Source: Carnegiea gigantea (lineage: Eukaryota; Streptophyta; Magnoliopsida; Caryophyllales; Cactaceae). Taken from it: a DNA stretch of 64,000 nt. The position numbers and the translations under genes are program-made. The stretch spans positions 201,001 to 265,000 of the forward strand of contig JAKOGI010001263.1 in the NCBI GenBank assembly GCA_029747015.1. Direction: 5' to 3'. The notes below the pieces were generated by a model. That model did no database searches, was not told the origin of the DNA, and saw only the letters and a list, made by a program, of their open reading frames with translations. Positions 1-12,094 of this stretch are shown piece after piece. How positions within the stretch are numbered: position 1 is the first letter of the stretch; each line of letters begins with the position of its first letter.

Positions 1-574
1 GAAGTTATATCTTTAAAATTAAATAAAACTAAACCTAAAAAAAAAAATAAGAAAAGGGGAAATGTGGAAGGTAGGTTTGAAAGACCGGTGCCTTTAGGGT
101 ACATGTTTGAATAACCTAGGGAACCCCAAGATAGAGAGTTGGAGCCTCGACTTGTGTCTTAAAGGATCTTAAGGAAAGATTTGAGAAGGGTTTGCTTAGG
201 TTCCTTGAACCTCTTAAAGTTCTCTTAGACTTTTATGAGATTCTAGTTATGTTTTTGAAGGCTATGTGAGGGGCTGAATTATAACTATAGGAAATGAGGG
301 TTTCATAGGTTTCTCAAGCATTGGCACCACATGGGTAGGGTTTTTCTTTAGGTTGAGTAGGGGGCTACAGTTTTTAGAAGATAGGTCTGAAAAAAGGAGC
401 TAGGTCGGGCTCTAGTATGCATGAACCTGTCCATGCTATCGACTAGACTATACGCAATCCAAATTGTTTTAGCCATAACTTTCACATCTAATCTCTATTT
501 TGAATGATTGTTTTTGCCTTGAAGTCTTATTGAGTTTTATTTCTATTAACACTAATTTAATAATTTTTTGGATG
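1..574. other. AT-rich flank left of the first CACTA element
   Basis: I see no open reading frame, repeat end or RNA gene here. The stretch lies outside the CACTA termini and is the pre-insertion sequence on the left. The sequence following 35301 is its original continuation. Confidence 0.5.
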
Positions 575-577
575 CAT
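575..577. repeat. 3-bp target duplication, left (CAT)
   Basis: CAT directly precedes the CACTA terminus at 578 and recurs at 35299-35301 directly after the opposite terminus. CACTA elements make 3-bp duplications, so the match ties the two ends 34.7 kb apart to one insertion. Confidence 0.75.
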
Positions 578-905
578 CACTACAGGAAATTAGGCTTCTT
601 GTAACCAACCAAAACTGTTGCTGTAGGCATCAAATCTATTACAATAGGTCCAATGCAACAGTTTGCAACGGGCTGCATTAGGTATGGGCTGCAATAGGCT
701 TTAGTAACATTTTTTTGAGCTACTGCAACAAGTTACAGAAAACCGTTGCAGTAGATTGTAAGTGCAACAGTTCAAATATGACTTCAAATGCAACATTTTT
801 TTGCTTACTTGCAAGAATTTGAGAGTTCGAATATGACTTCTAATGCAACATTTTTTTGCTCACTTGCAACAATTTGAGACAAACGATAACCATATGCATT
901 TATTA
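578..905. repeat. CACTA-1 left terminal inverted repeat and subterminal repeat region
   Basis: The terminus CACTACAGGAAAT is followed by many short copies of TGCAAC, GTTGCAGTAG and GCTGCAATAGG in both orientations. The same motif family fills about 35090-35298. In En/Spm such subterminal repeats are the binding sites of TNPA; that role is inferred here. One 30-bp stretch (about 771-800) is repeated nearly exactly at about 826-855. Confidence 0.75.
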
Positions 906-1009
906 CATAATTGCAGCAACCTGTACATCTTTCATCGTATCTTCTCAAAAGTAGCTAATTATCATCATTTGCCTGTATTGAATGAGACCTAAAGTATTAA
1001 CATTACAAT

Positions 1010-3289
1010 TGTAAAGCTTGTCCTGGAGTTACAAATTTAACCACTACTTTAACTTATAAATAATATTTATAGTATAGGAAAGTAGGGATCGATCCACGAG
1101 GAAAGATTATATCGAAACACTAATTTAATCCTAAATAACTTTACTAATCTAATTTATTGTTCCTCATCTTTGTAATTCTAAATTAAATCAAATTTAATTA
1201 ATAAAAATCTGAAAGAATACCCAATATTACTCCTAAATATTCTGGATTTAGTTCTGAAAATAAAACAGTAAATAGCTATCCTAAATAATCTAGAAAAATA
1301 AAAACAGAATAATAACTTAATCTTCAACTAAAAATCAAAACAGAAAATAATAAACAGAAAATAAATATTAAAAATGACAATCAGTAACATAAACTAATAT
1401 TCTTCAAGTTTTTAAGCTTACAACTCTAGAATTCTATCCAATTAATCTTAGAAAAATTAAAACAGAAAATTACCACAGAATATTAAAACTGAAAATGAAA
1501 TATGAAATTAAAAACAAAATAAACTGCATTAATATAAATACGAAATTAATCAAAAAAATTACCCTAATTTAAGGACATAAGTTTCTGGACTCAACAACAC
1601 CTAATAAACGTGAAATAAATATTAAAAACGAAATTTCCAGATTTAATGAATTCAAAACCTGCACATATCAATTTCACGAAATAATTCTGAAAAATTATCA
1701 AGTAATTCCCAAAAATTACGAAATTAAATAGGGGCAGATGAGGACACTATATAAACACTAGGAATGAATGAAAACTGAAAAAAATGAAAACAACTATTTT
1801 TAGCCTAATTTCTAACAAACCAGTAACTAAATAATAAAAACAGAATATAACTCAAATCTAAAATTATAACCACTCTAAAAATCAAAATCTGACCTATCTA
1901 AGATTACCAAGACACTCCTAAAAGACTATTCTTTTGGGGGGAGGGTTGTAACGGAATTTATATCAAAGCTAATAATTGAAGAATAAAAATTAGCAAACTA
2001 ATCAAATTAACTAAAAGCAACAAATGATTATCAAAAGTTGTCAAATTTATGAAAATTACTTAGCATAATCTATATCCACCATGCAAATTAATATTTACCA
2101 TTAACACACAAGTTGATTTCATCCATGAATTAAATTGTAGAAGACACCCACCAGTGATCTTCCCTGTTTTTCCTTATATTATAGTTTAATTAGGTCCAGC
2201 CCTAATATAGACCCTCTTAATTTGATAACCCTTACACCAGCGCAAGAATTTAATCAAACTAAAGCATTACGTACTAGAAAAACATCATTTAATGCTTTGC
2301 AACTAATTTACCAGCAAATTGATTTAACAAAGATCCATAACAATTACCTAATTAAAAGAGATATGTTTGAGCCATCCATGATTAATTAGGATGATACTAA
2401 TGCTTAAAAGGCGATAACTTTTACGTATTAAAGCCTCTTAAACTATCATATGAATTCGTATTAAACTAACTAGTATGCATTCTAATTAATATAATACAAA
2501 TATCATGAACGATAAACACTAATCGCCATAGAATCACGAATAAAAACTAACCAGACAATAAAGCATAAAACTTGTTTCAAAATAATTCATTTATCATGGT
2601 TTCAAATAGATTATACTAAGCACAAAAAAATTACTCACTCATATTAAAAATAAAATCATAACAATTAACCAAAGCTTCCATGTTTATACTAAACTAAACA
2701 CACAAAAAAAAGGAAAAACAATGAAAATAGAAAGGCAGCACAATACGAATTGTTATGGTGTTGGTGATAAGCCACGATGATGATGATGATTTATGTTAAT
2801 CGTGATGTTCGATGGAAGAATGGTGAAGGCATGGGCTTGGTGAGATGAGGTGTGTAGGAGATGGTATATGATGAGGAGAAATAGGAGGCATAAAGGTGGA
2901 GGTTGAATGAAGGTGTGGTGAGGGATTATTGAAGTGAGGCATGGATGTTTATGAGGTGAGATGGCCTTCGCCGTGGCTTGGTATATATTTTATAGTGAGG
3001 GTGATTAGAGTTAGTGAATATGGTTTCTTTCTTCCTTTTTTCCTTAGACTTCTTCTCCCTCAAGACTTCTAACTCTTCTCCAACTCTTGAAACCCTGACC
3101 CAATTAAATAATTATGGAAATAATATTTTCCATAAATTATTAATTTTTGACCGTCTTTATAGCCAAGCGTGTGAAACCCGTACTTCGACGTCTTCTCTTC
3201 CCTTTTTATTTTATTAATGGTTAACCTAAAAAATATATATAATATAATAAAAATAATTATTAAAACAATGCATGATTTTTGACTTAACA
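1010..3289 (-). repeat. Athila copy 1, 3' LTR
   Basis: This 2280-bp LTR matches 9781-12089 along its length, with small indels, and is preceded by ACAAT. Because the element reads on minus, this left LTR is the 3' one. A GAT-rich block (about 2770-2995) and the AT-rich TATA region near 2985 lie in the part that differs from the LTRs of Athila copy 2. Confidence 0.9.
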
Positions 3290-4304
3290 AATTCTCCCAC
3301 ACTTAGACTTTAGACGTCCTCGTGCAAAGAAACCTTAGACTCGACTAAAAAAATTGATCCTCTTTCTTTCTTATAATGTCATGCATAACTATGATATTCA
3401 TACTAGGCATTGGCTTGCTTAAAAAATGGTTTTATTGAAAATTAATTAGTTTTTCCTCATACAAGTTGAATAACTACTAGACATCAAACTACCATCAAAG
3501 AGTTTATTCATCAATCTCACAACATTTCCTTAATGAAATAACAAGATCAATAATTATCCATCTCTTTTAAATATGCATACATCGATCAAAAGGTCTAAAA
3601 AAATTTATGATAGAAAAATTGATGTACGGTATGGCTATAGAGACAATTGAACTAGGTAGAATAACTCATTAAAATTGATTCTAAACTTGCCTTGTATTTA
3701 TTTTTATTTTTTTTCTCTTTTTTTTTCCGCTTTTTTTTTCCCCTCAAGCTCCACTTTCGCACATATTCGAGGCCCACATAGGGTCTTAGAAATTAAACAC
3801 TCCCTGTCTCACACTCACCCGAATAGAGGTGATGGAGCAAATATTTTATTTTCATCATTACTTTTATTTATTTTATTGACTCACTAGTACGGGACGCAAG
3901 CTTTCCAGTGGCAGTATTGCCTCAAAGGATAGCACCCAGTAGCGCATACCTCAAAGGGGTACTTGTCATTCCCGACTTTGGCTCTCTTTTTTTTTTTTTT
4001 TTTGAGTTACTCTACTAGTTCAATAATCTAGGAGATGGGCCAGGTCATTTTATTGCCTTTCAATGTCTATATAGCATGATAAAATAAGATGGATAATCAT
4101 GATGATTACTCTTTAAAGAGATATATGAGGATTAACTCAAACTTCTCCGAAAGACAGCTAGCATGCTTAGAAGTCTTCACTCATAGAAGAATAAACTACA
4201 ACATAGCTAAGAAAACAAAAAATTTTTAAATAAGCAAGCCTAGCATAAACTCATATCATGCATTATTTATACGAAAATTTTTTTCTTCTTCTTCTTCTTT
4301 TTTT
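3290..4304 (-). other. Athila copy 1, polypurine tract and 3' untranslated region
   Basis: Read on minus, a purine-rich tract ending GTGGGAGAATTTG (about 3288-3300) abuts the 3' LTR and is the likely plus-strand primer. The rest is T-rich on plus with no credible reading frame, and in particular no env-like ORF. The same region is recognisable, inverted, at 32023-33280 in Athila copy 2, so its sequence was shared by the family even though it does not code. Confidence 0.75.
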
Positions 4305-5729
4305 TTAAAGAATAAAAACTGCAGGAATTGAATGCAGGATGCACCCCCTCACACTTAATTCATGCATTGTCCCTAATGCATGTAAAAAGAAAGAAATAGT
4401 GAAAACAAAAACAAAAGTAAATAGGAACTCCCCTGAAAACATTGGGTTGCCTCCCAACGAGCGCTTTTGTTTACAGTCATTGGCTCGACTCCAGCGGGCT
4501 GGATCCTCAAGTTGGATCTCTTCCACTAAACATACCTGATCTACTTCATAGAAATGTTTTAACCTGTGATTATTCACTTTGAAAATCTTGTTAGTAGCAA
4601 AGGATTTAATCTCAACAGCACTATGTGGATAAGTCTTTACTACCATAAAAGGTCCTAGCCATCTAGAGTTTAACTTACCAAGAAGGAGTCTCAGTTTTGA
4701 ATTGAATAATAGTACTTTCTCACCTACCTGAAATTCCTTTCTGACAAGTTTGGCATCACGAAATGCTTTGGCCTTACCTTTGTAAATGACTGAATTGTCA
4801 TAGGCTTCCAAGCGAATCTCTTCTAGTTTCTGCAATTGCAATTTACGCTCTCTTCCTGCTAACTCATAGTCAAGATTACATTGCTTCACAGCCCAATAAG
4901 ACTTTTGTTCTATCTCAACAGGGAGATGACATGGCTTCCCAAAGACTAACCTATAAGGTGACATACCAATAGGAGTCTTGTATGCAGTCCTATAAGCCCG
5001 AAGAGCCTTATCTAGCCTAAGACTCCAATCTTTCCTGTCTGGCCTAACTACTTTTTCAAGTATGCCCTTGATTTCTTTATTAGAGATTTCAGCTTGGCCA
5101 TTCGTTTGGAGGTGATAACTAGTAGATACCTTATGAGTCACATGATATTTGGCTAACAAGGTATCTAAAGTTCTATTACAAAAATGAGTCCCCCTATCAC
5201 TGATGATTGCTCTTGGTACTCCATATCTATGCAGAATGAGAGATTTAACATGTTTCACCACAGTCTTAGCATCATCAGCCCTAGTAGCTACAACTTCTAC
5301 CCATTTGGATGCATAGTCAACAAGCACAAGAATATAGGTATATCCAACAGAAGGGGGAAAGGGTCCCATGAAATCAATGCCCCATTCATCAAAAATTTCA
5401 CAAACATAAACATTATGTAAGGGCATTTGATTCCTTCTTGACAAGTTTCCACTCTTTTGGCGCACTTCACATCTTTTGCAAAAATCATAAGCATCTCGAG
5501 AAATAGTGGGCCAATAAAATCCACACTCAAGCACTTTATGTAATGTTCTTTTGGGTCCAAAATGTCCCCCACTTTCTGAAGCATGACAAAAGGTTAGAAT
5601 GGAATGAATTTCACTATCATCAACACAACGCCTTATTATCTGGTCACCACAAAATTTCCATAGATATGGCTCATCCCAAACATAGTATTTGGATTGAGCT
5701 CTTATCTTTTCTTTTTCAGCTCTAGTCAA
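4305..5729 (-). pseudogene. Athila copy 1 integrase
   Basis: The frame encodes a retroviral-type integrase core: an N-terminal H-H-C-C zinc region ([10 protein letters not shown], then RCEVRQ, where the last cysteine is replaced by arginine), then the catalytic D (GIDFMG), D (SDRGTHF) and E ([10 protein letters not shown]), then a basic C-terminal region ending near VNNHRLKHF. It is in the same frame as the RT/RNase H segment upstream, separated by one stop at 5775-5777 where the family has tryptophan. Integrase would insert the cDNA into host DNA. The last 70 or so codons run past the conserved end into noncoding sequence. Loss of the zinc cysteine suggests decay. Confidence 0.88.
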
Positions 5730-5777
5730 CCCAAAGGGAAAAGTTCCGGTGACTATATAGTTTACAATATTAGCATA

Positions 5778-7433
5778 CTAAGGCAATCTACTAGTAACAG
5801 CATACAAAGTCTCATCAGGAAAACAATCAGTAAAAGGGCTACCACTCTCCCCTGTTTCTAGTCTACTTAGATGGTCAGCAACTAAATTCTTAGCTCTAGG
5901 TTTATCTTTAATTTCCAGTTGAAATTCCTGCAGTAATAACATCCATCTAATCAACCTAGGCTTGGAAGCTTTCTTTTCTAACAAGTGTTTAAGAGCACAA
6001 TGATCAGAGCAAACAGTAACTTTAACACCCAACAAATAAGGACGGAACTTTTCAAGAGCAAAAACAACAGCATACATCTCCTTTTCTATAGTGGTGTAGT
6101 TACACTGTGCATGATCAAGAGTTCTAGAAGCATAGTAAATTACATAAGGTACTTTCCCAACTCTTTGACCTAGAACTGCCCCCACTGCCTTGTCACTAGC
6201 ATCACACATTAACTTAAAAGGTAAGGCCCAATTTGGGGGTTGCACAACAGGAAGAGAAGTCAATGTCAACTTCAACTGATTAAAAGCCCTCATACAATCA
6301 TCATTAAAATCAAATGAGACATCTTTTGCAAGTAAGGCACAAAAAGGAGAAGCAATCTTAGAAAAATCTTTGATAAACCTCCTATAGAACCCTACATGCC
6401 CTAAGAATGATCTCACATCTTTGATACATCTGGGATAAGGTAAGGACTGAATGATGTCAACTTTAGCTTTATCTACCTCTAATCCCCTCGATGACACTAC
6501 ATGTCCAAGTACTACCCCATGCTCCACCATGAAATGACACTTTTCAAAATTCAAAACCAAATTGGTCTCAATGTAACTAAGCACAAGAGTAAGATGATGC
6601 AAGCACTCATCAAATGAATCACCATGTACAGTAAAATCATTCATGAAAACTTCCATAATTTTAGTGATAAAATCAGAAAATATATTCATCATACATCTTT
6701 GAAATGTAGCAGGTGCATTACATAAATCAAAAGGCATACGTCTAAAAGCATAAGTGCCAAAAGGACAGGTAAAGGTAGTCTTTTCCTGATCAGCAGGAGC
6801 TATAGGGACCTGAATATAACCTGAATAGCCATCTGAAAAGCAATAATGTGACCTCCTAGCTAATCTCTCCAACATCTGATCCATAAAAGGCAATGGGAAA
6901 TGGTCCTTCTTAGTGGCCTTCTTAAGCTTCCTACAGTCAATGCACACTCTCCATCCACTCTGGACTCTAGTGGGTATCAACTCACCTTCATTGTTTTGTA
7001 CTACTGTTGTTCCCCCCTTTTTAGGAACCACATGGATAGGACTAACCCACTCAGAATCAGCAATGGGGTAGATCACCCCAGCATCTAACCACTTAAGAAT
7101 CTCTTTTTGGACTACCTCCATCATAGGTGGATTAAGTCTCCTCTGAGGGTCCCTTTTAGGCTTAGCATCTTTTTCTAAAGTGATCTTATGTGAGCATAAA
7201 GTAGGGCCAAGTCCCTTGAGGTCTGCTAAGGTCCACCCTATAGCTTCGCTATGTTCTCTAAGCACTTTAACAAGTTTTTCCTCTTGGTCCAAGGTAAGTG
7301 CACTAGAGATGATTACAGGCAAAGTGTCATTATCCCCTAAATAAGCATATTTCAAATTCTCAGGTAAAGGTTTCAATTCCAATTTAGGGGGTGAAATGCT
7401 AGATGGAAGTAACTTAGCATGATTTTCAGGCAA
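5778..7433 (-). pseudogene. Athila copy 1 reverse transcriptase and RNase H
   Basis: The 551-codon frame holds the Athila RT ([60 protein letters not shown]) followed by RNase H ([40 protein letters not shown]). The RT active-site motif normally ends MDDF and here reads FMNDF, so one catalytic aspartate is asparagine. The frame continues into the integrase after one stop. It makes cDNA from the element RNA in the living family; this copy should be catalytically dead at the seen residue. Confidence 0.9.
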
Positions 7434-7492
7434 TTCAAACTTGCTAGGTCCATTATTCTCTTACAGGTGAAACGAAGACTTTATCACATCAT

Positions 7493-8406
7493 CTAGATTA
7501 TCATTGACCTGATATGGCACCTTTTGAAACTCAACATGATCAAGACTCTTAGTAAGTACAGTAAACAACTCACCCTCATGAGATAGGTCATACACATCTT
7601 GAGAAACTCATCAAAAACATCAAGTGCATATACGTAATTCACATCAGTAGGAAATCTCATGGCATCAAAAATGTTAAACTTTATTACCTCACCACCAAAT
7701 TCCATGGTTAATGCTCCTTCATACACATCAATTTTGGTTCTAGCAATTTTCAAAAAGGGTCTGCTAAGCAAGATGGGAATATCATGAGATGCATCACCCA
7801 TGTTCATCACATAAAAGTCAGCAGGAAACACAAGTTCATTCACTTGAACCAAGACGTCCTCTAACACTCCATCTGGGTAAGTATTACTTCTATGCCAGTT
7901 TTCTTTAATTCTCCTAAGTTCAGTTTGTCATAAACAGACGTAGGCATAACATTAATGGAAGCACCTAAATCAAGCATAGCTTTATCAAAGTAAAGGTTTC
8001 CTATTTTGCAAGGAATAGAAAACACACCAGGATCTTTGCACTTAGGGGGAAGTTTCCTTTGAAAAACAGCTGACACATTTTCCCCCACACTTATCTTTTC
8101 ATTTCCTATTAACTTCCTTCTGGTAGTGCACAATTCTTTCAAGAACTTAGCATAACGAGGCACCTGTTTAATGACATCAAGGAGAGGTATATTAATCTCT
8201 ACCTTCCTAAAGGTCTCTAAAATCTCTTGGTTAGCCTCATTTACCTTAGACGCAGGGCTTCTAAATCTACTAGGGAAAGGTGGAATTGGCTTATAAGGTT
8301 CTCTTTTCTTCTCCCCTATTTCTTTAGTAGTTTGATTAGACTCTGTGTCTAATTCTAGTTTAGTCCCTTTTACCTCTAACTCAGGTTCTAACTCTCTATT
8401 CTTCAT
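7493..8406 (-). pseudogene. Athila copy 1 protease region (gag-pol linker and retropepsin)
   Basis: Two adjoining frames (7861-8406 and 7493-7867) are one coding region split by a frameshift near 7865. The first contains the linker KPIPPFPSRFRSP and the aspartic protease site LDLGASINVMP. The second contains the flap-side text DIPILLSRPFLK of the same domain. A further frame break separates it from the RT frame at 7433. Retropepsin would cut the polyprotein. Confidence 0.82.
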
Positions 8407-8409
8407 AGG

Positions 8410-9661
8410 TTCCTTGGGGTCAGGGTAAGGTTGAGATGGTAACCTATTTTACAATTGAGCCTACAAGTTGCTAACTATGATATCAGTCGTTGTTTGTCTC
8501 TCTTGAACTTACTTAAGAGTGGTTTCCATACTCTGGAACCTATCATCCATCTTCTTAAGGACTTGTTCTAGTAAGAAGTTGGTCCTGTCTTGACTAGAGG
8601 GTTATCGAGAGGGTTGGTCAAAACCAGGGGGATTAGTCTTAGGGCCATACCTAACGTTAGGATGGTCTCTCCATCCTTCATTATAAGTGTTAGAATAGGG
8701 ATCATACCTCCTTTAACCTTGGTTAGAATAGACAACATTAACATTACCCTCTTGAAGTGCAGGACATGCATCAGTAAGATGCCCCTCTAGACAACAAATG
8801 CCACATATGATTGCTTTTTGAACTCCCCCAGTAATAATCTTATTTAACATAGCAGTAATGTGAGATAACTGACTCTCTACAGATGAGTTAGAACCAGTCT
8901 CATTAACCCTTTTAATTTGTGATTCCCTAGTACCAAACTGCTGAGTATTTTGGCCCATTAGATTAAATAAATTTCTAGCATCTACTGGAGTTTTATTAAC
9001 TAGAGCCCCCACTAGCAGCATCAACCATATTACGATCCATAGGAAGCAAACCCTCATAAAAATATTGAATCAACAACTGTTTAATTATTTGATGTTGGGG
9101 ACAACTAGCACACAATTTATTAAATCTTTCTCAGTACTCACAAAAAGTTTTCCCATTCATTTGTTTAATACCACATATATCCTTCCTAATAGATCCAATT
9201 CGGGATGCTGGAAAAAATTTCTCTAAAAATGATTTATGCAATGCAGTCCATATAGAGAAAGATCCAGTAGGCATGTAATACAACTAATCTTTAGCATTAC
9301 CAAGCAAAGAAAAGGAACAGGCTCTCAATCTAATTTGGCCCTCAGGAATTCCCTCAGGCACTATAGCAGAGCAAGTAATAAGGAATTCATTAATATCTCG
9401 GTATGGGTCCTCTCCAGCTAATCCATGAAACTTAGGTAATAAGTTGATGAATCCAGAGTTTAGTTTCAAGGGTTTATCTAATATAGCATAGGTAATGGAC
9501 ATTGGTTGGATTTTTAGGTTAGGAGCAGCAAGTTCTCGAAGAGTAGACATGCTTACCTCTTTAACCCTAAAACTTACTGGGTTAGGCTGACTCTCTTTGT
9601 TTTCAGCTTTCAATGCTTGTTCCTTGTCCTCTCCAATTGCCTTACCACTCCTTAATCTCAT
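8410..9661 (-). pseudogene. Athila copy 1 gag
   Basis: The start MRLRSGKAIGEDK at 9661 matches the start of the second Athila copy at 22253. The Retrotrans_gag domain (FINLLPKFHGLAGEDPYRD, IPEGQIRLRACSFSLLGNAKD) is open to 9284, then broken by stops and frame changes. It resumes at 9057-8713 with a zinc knuckle, CGICCLEGHLTDAC (C-x2-C-x4-H-x4-C). Gag would form the particle and the knuckle would bind RNA. The stretch 8410-8712 is the proline/glutamine-rich tail with further stops. Confidence 0.85.
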
Positions 9662-9758
9662 ACACTCAGGGCAATCTACAAAAATTAAATACTAGAGTTA
9701 AAACAAAACAATAAAAATAGTAAAATTAAATAGAAGTAACTAGCAATTTATTTTCTTT

Positions 9759-9775
9759 CCCCGGCAACGGCGTCA
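9759..9775 (-). other. Athila copy 1 primer binding site (tRNA-Asp)
   Basis: On plus this reads CCCCGGCAACGGCGTCA, the 3' end of plant tRNA-Asp including CCA with one mismatch (T for C). The minus strand is therefore complementary to that tRNA. It lies 5 bp from the 5' LTR, as expected for the minus-strand primer. The same site, slightly altered, is at 22138-22154 in copy 2. Confidence 0.88.
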
Positions 9776-9780
9776 AAATT

Positions 9781-12089
9781 TGTAAAACTTATCGTGGAGC
9801 TACAAATTTAACCACTACTTCAACTTATAAATAATATTTATAGCATAGGAAAGTAGGGATTGATCCACGAGGAAAGATTATATCAAAATGCTAATTTGAT
9901 CCTAAATAACTTTACTAATCTAATTTATTGTTCCTCCTTTTTGCAATTCTAAATTAAATCAAATTTAATTAATAAAAATCTGGAAGAATACCCAATATTA
10001 ATCCTAAATATTCTGGATTTAATTCTGGAAATAAAATAGTAAATAGCTATCCTAAATAATCTAGAAAAATAAAAACAGAATAATAACTTAATCTTCAACT
10101 AAAAATCAAAATAGAAAATAATAAATAGAAAATAAATATTAAAAATGACAAACAGTAACTTAAACTAATATTCTTCAAGTTTATAATCTTACAACTCTAG
10201 AATTGTAACCAATTAATCTCAGAAAAATTAAATCAGAAAATTACCACAGAATATTAAAATAGAAAATGAATTCTGAAATTAAAAATAAAATAAACTGCAT
10301 TAATATAAATACAAAATTAATCAACAAAATCACCCTAATTTAAGGACATATTTTTCTGGACTCAACAACACCTAATAAACATGAAATAAATATTAAAAAC
10401 GAAATTTCCAGATTTAATGAATTCAAGACCTGCACATATCGATTTCACGAAATAATTCTGAAAAATTATCAAGTAATTCCCAACAATTACGAAATTAAAT
10501 AGGGGCAGATTAGGACACTATATAAACCCTAGGAGTGAATAAAAACTAGAAAAAACAAAAACAACTATTTTTAGAATAATTTCTAACAAACCGGTAACTA
10601 AATGATAAAAATAGAATATAACTCAATCTAAAATTATAACCACTCTAAAAATCAGAATCTAACCTATCTAAGATTACCAAGACACTCCTAAAAGACTATT
10701 CTTTTTGGGGGGGGTGTAACGAAATTTATATCAAAGCTAATAATTGAAGAATAAAAATTAGGAAATTAATCAAATTAACTAAAAACAACAAATAATTATC
10801 AAAAGTTGTCAAATTTATGAAAATTGCTTAGCATAATCTATATCCACCATGCAAATTAATATTTATCATTAACACACAAGTCGATTTCATCCATAAGTTA
10901 AATTGTAGAAGACACCACCAGCGGATCTTCCCCATTTTTCCTTATATTATAGTTTAATTAGGTCTAGTCCTAATATAAACCTTATTAATTTGATAACCCT
11001 TACACCAGTGCAAGAATTTAATCAAACTAAAGCATTACGTACTAGAAAAATATCATTTAACACTTTGTAACCCATTTACCAGCAAATCGATTTAACAAAG
11101 ACCCATAACGATTACCTAATTAAGAGAGATGGGTTTGAGCCATCCATGATTAATTAGGATGATACTAATGCTTAAAAGACGATAACTTTTACGTATTAAA
11201 GCCTCTTAAACTATCATATGAATTCATATTAAACTGACTAGCATGCATTCTAATTAATATAATACAAATATCATGAACGATAAACACTAATCGCTATAGA
11301 ATCACGAATAAAAATTAACCAGACAATAAAGTATAAAACTTGTTTCAAAATAATTAATTTAGCATGGTTTCAAATAGATTATACTAAGCACAAAAAAATT
11401 ACTCGCTCATATTAAAAATAAAATCATAACAATTAACCAAAGCTTCCATGTTTATACTAAACTAAACACACAAAAAAAAAGAAAAAAAAATGAAAATAGA
11501 AAGGCAGCACAATACGAATTGTTATGGTGTTGGTGATGAGCCACGATGATGATGATGATGTATGTTAATCGTGATGTTCGATGGAAGAATGGTGAAGGCG
11601 TGGGCTTGGTGAGATGAGGTGTGTAGGAGATGGTATATGATGAGGAGAAATAGGAGGCGTGAAGGTGGAGGTTGAATGAAGGTGTGGTGAGGGATTATTG
11701 AAGTGAGGCCTGGGTGTTTATGAGGTGAGATGGCCTTGGCCATGGCTTGGTATATATTTTATAGTAAGAGTAATTAGGATTAGTGAATAGGGTTTCCTTC
11801 TTTCTTTTTTCCTTAGACTTCTTCTCCCTCAAGACTTCTAACTCTTCTCCAACTCTTGAAACCCTGACCCAATTAAATAATTATGAAAATAATATTTTCA
11901 ATAAATTATTAATTTTTGACCGTCTTTATAGCCAAGCGTGTGAAACCCGAACTTCGACGTCTTTTCTTCCCTTTCTATTTTATTAATGCCTAACCTGAAA
12001 AATATATAAAATAAAGTAAATTAGACGAAATAATATATATAATATAATCAAAATAATTATTAAAACCATGCATGATTTTTGGCTTAACA
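9781..12089 (-). repeat. Athila copy 1, 5' LTR
   Basis: This 2309-bp LTR is followed by the duplication ACAAT (12090-12094). Read on minus it holds a TATA-like stretch (about 11748-11760) that is the likely promoter of the element. The frame at 11522-11743 inside it is histidine-rich low-complexity sequence, not a gene. Confidence 0.9.
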
Positions 12090-12094
12090 ACAAT

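Larger units (their letters stand above)
1010..12089 (-). mobile_element. Athila-type Ty3/gypsy LTR retrotransposon, copy 1
   Basis: Two direct LTRs (1010-3289 and 9781-12089) begin TGTAAA and end TTAACA and enclose gag, protease, reverse transcriptase, RNase H and integrase on the minus strand. The 5-bp target duplication ACAAT is present at 1005-1009 and 12090-12094. The gag and RT protein sequences are those of the Athila clade, and the tRNA-Asp primer site fits it. No env-like frame exists in the kilobase between integrase and the 3' LTR. The coding region carries several stops and frameshifts. Insertion was into the 3' noncoding side of CACTA-1, about 430 bp from its left terminus. Confidence 0.92.
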
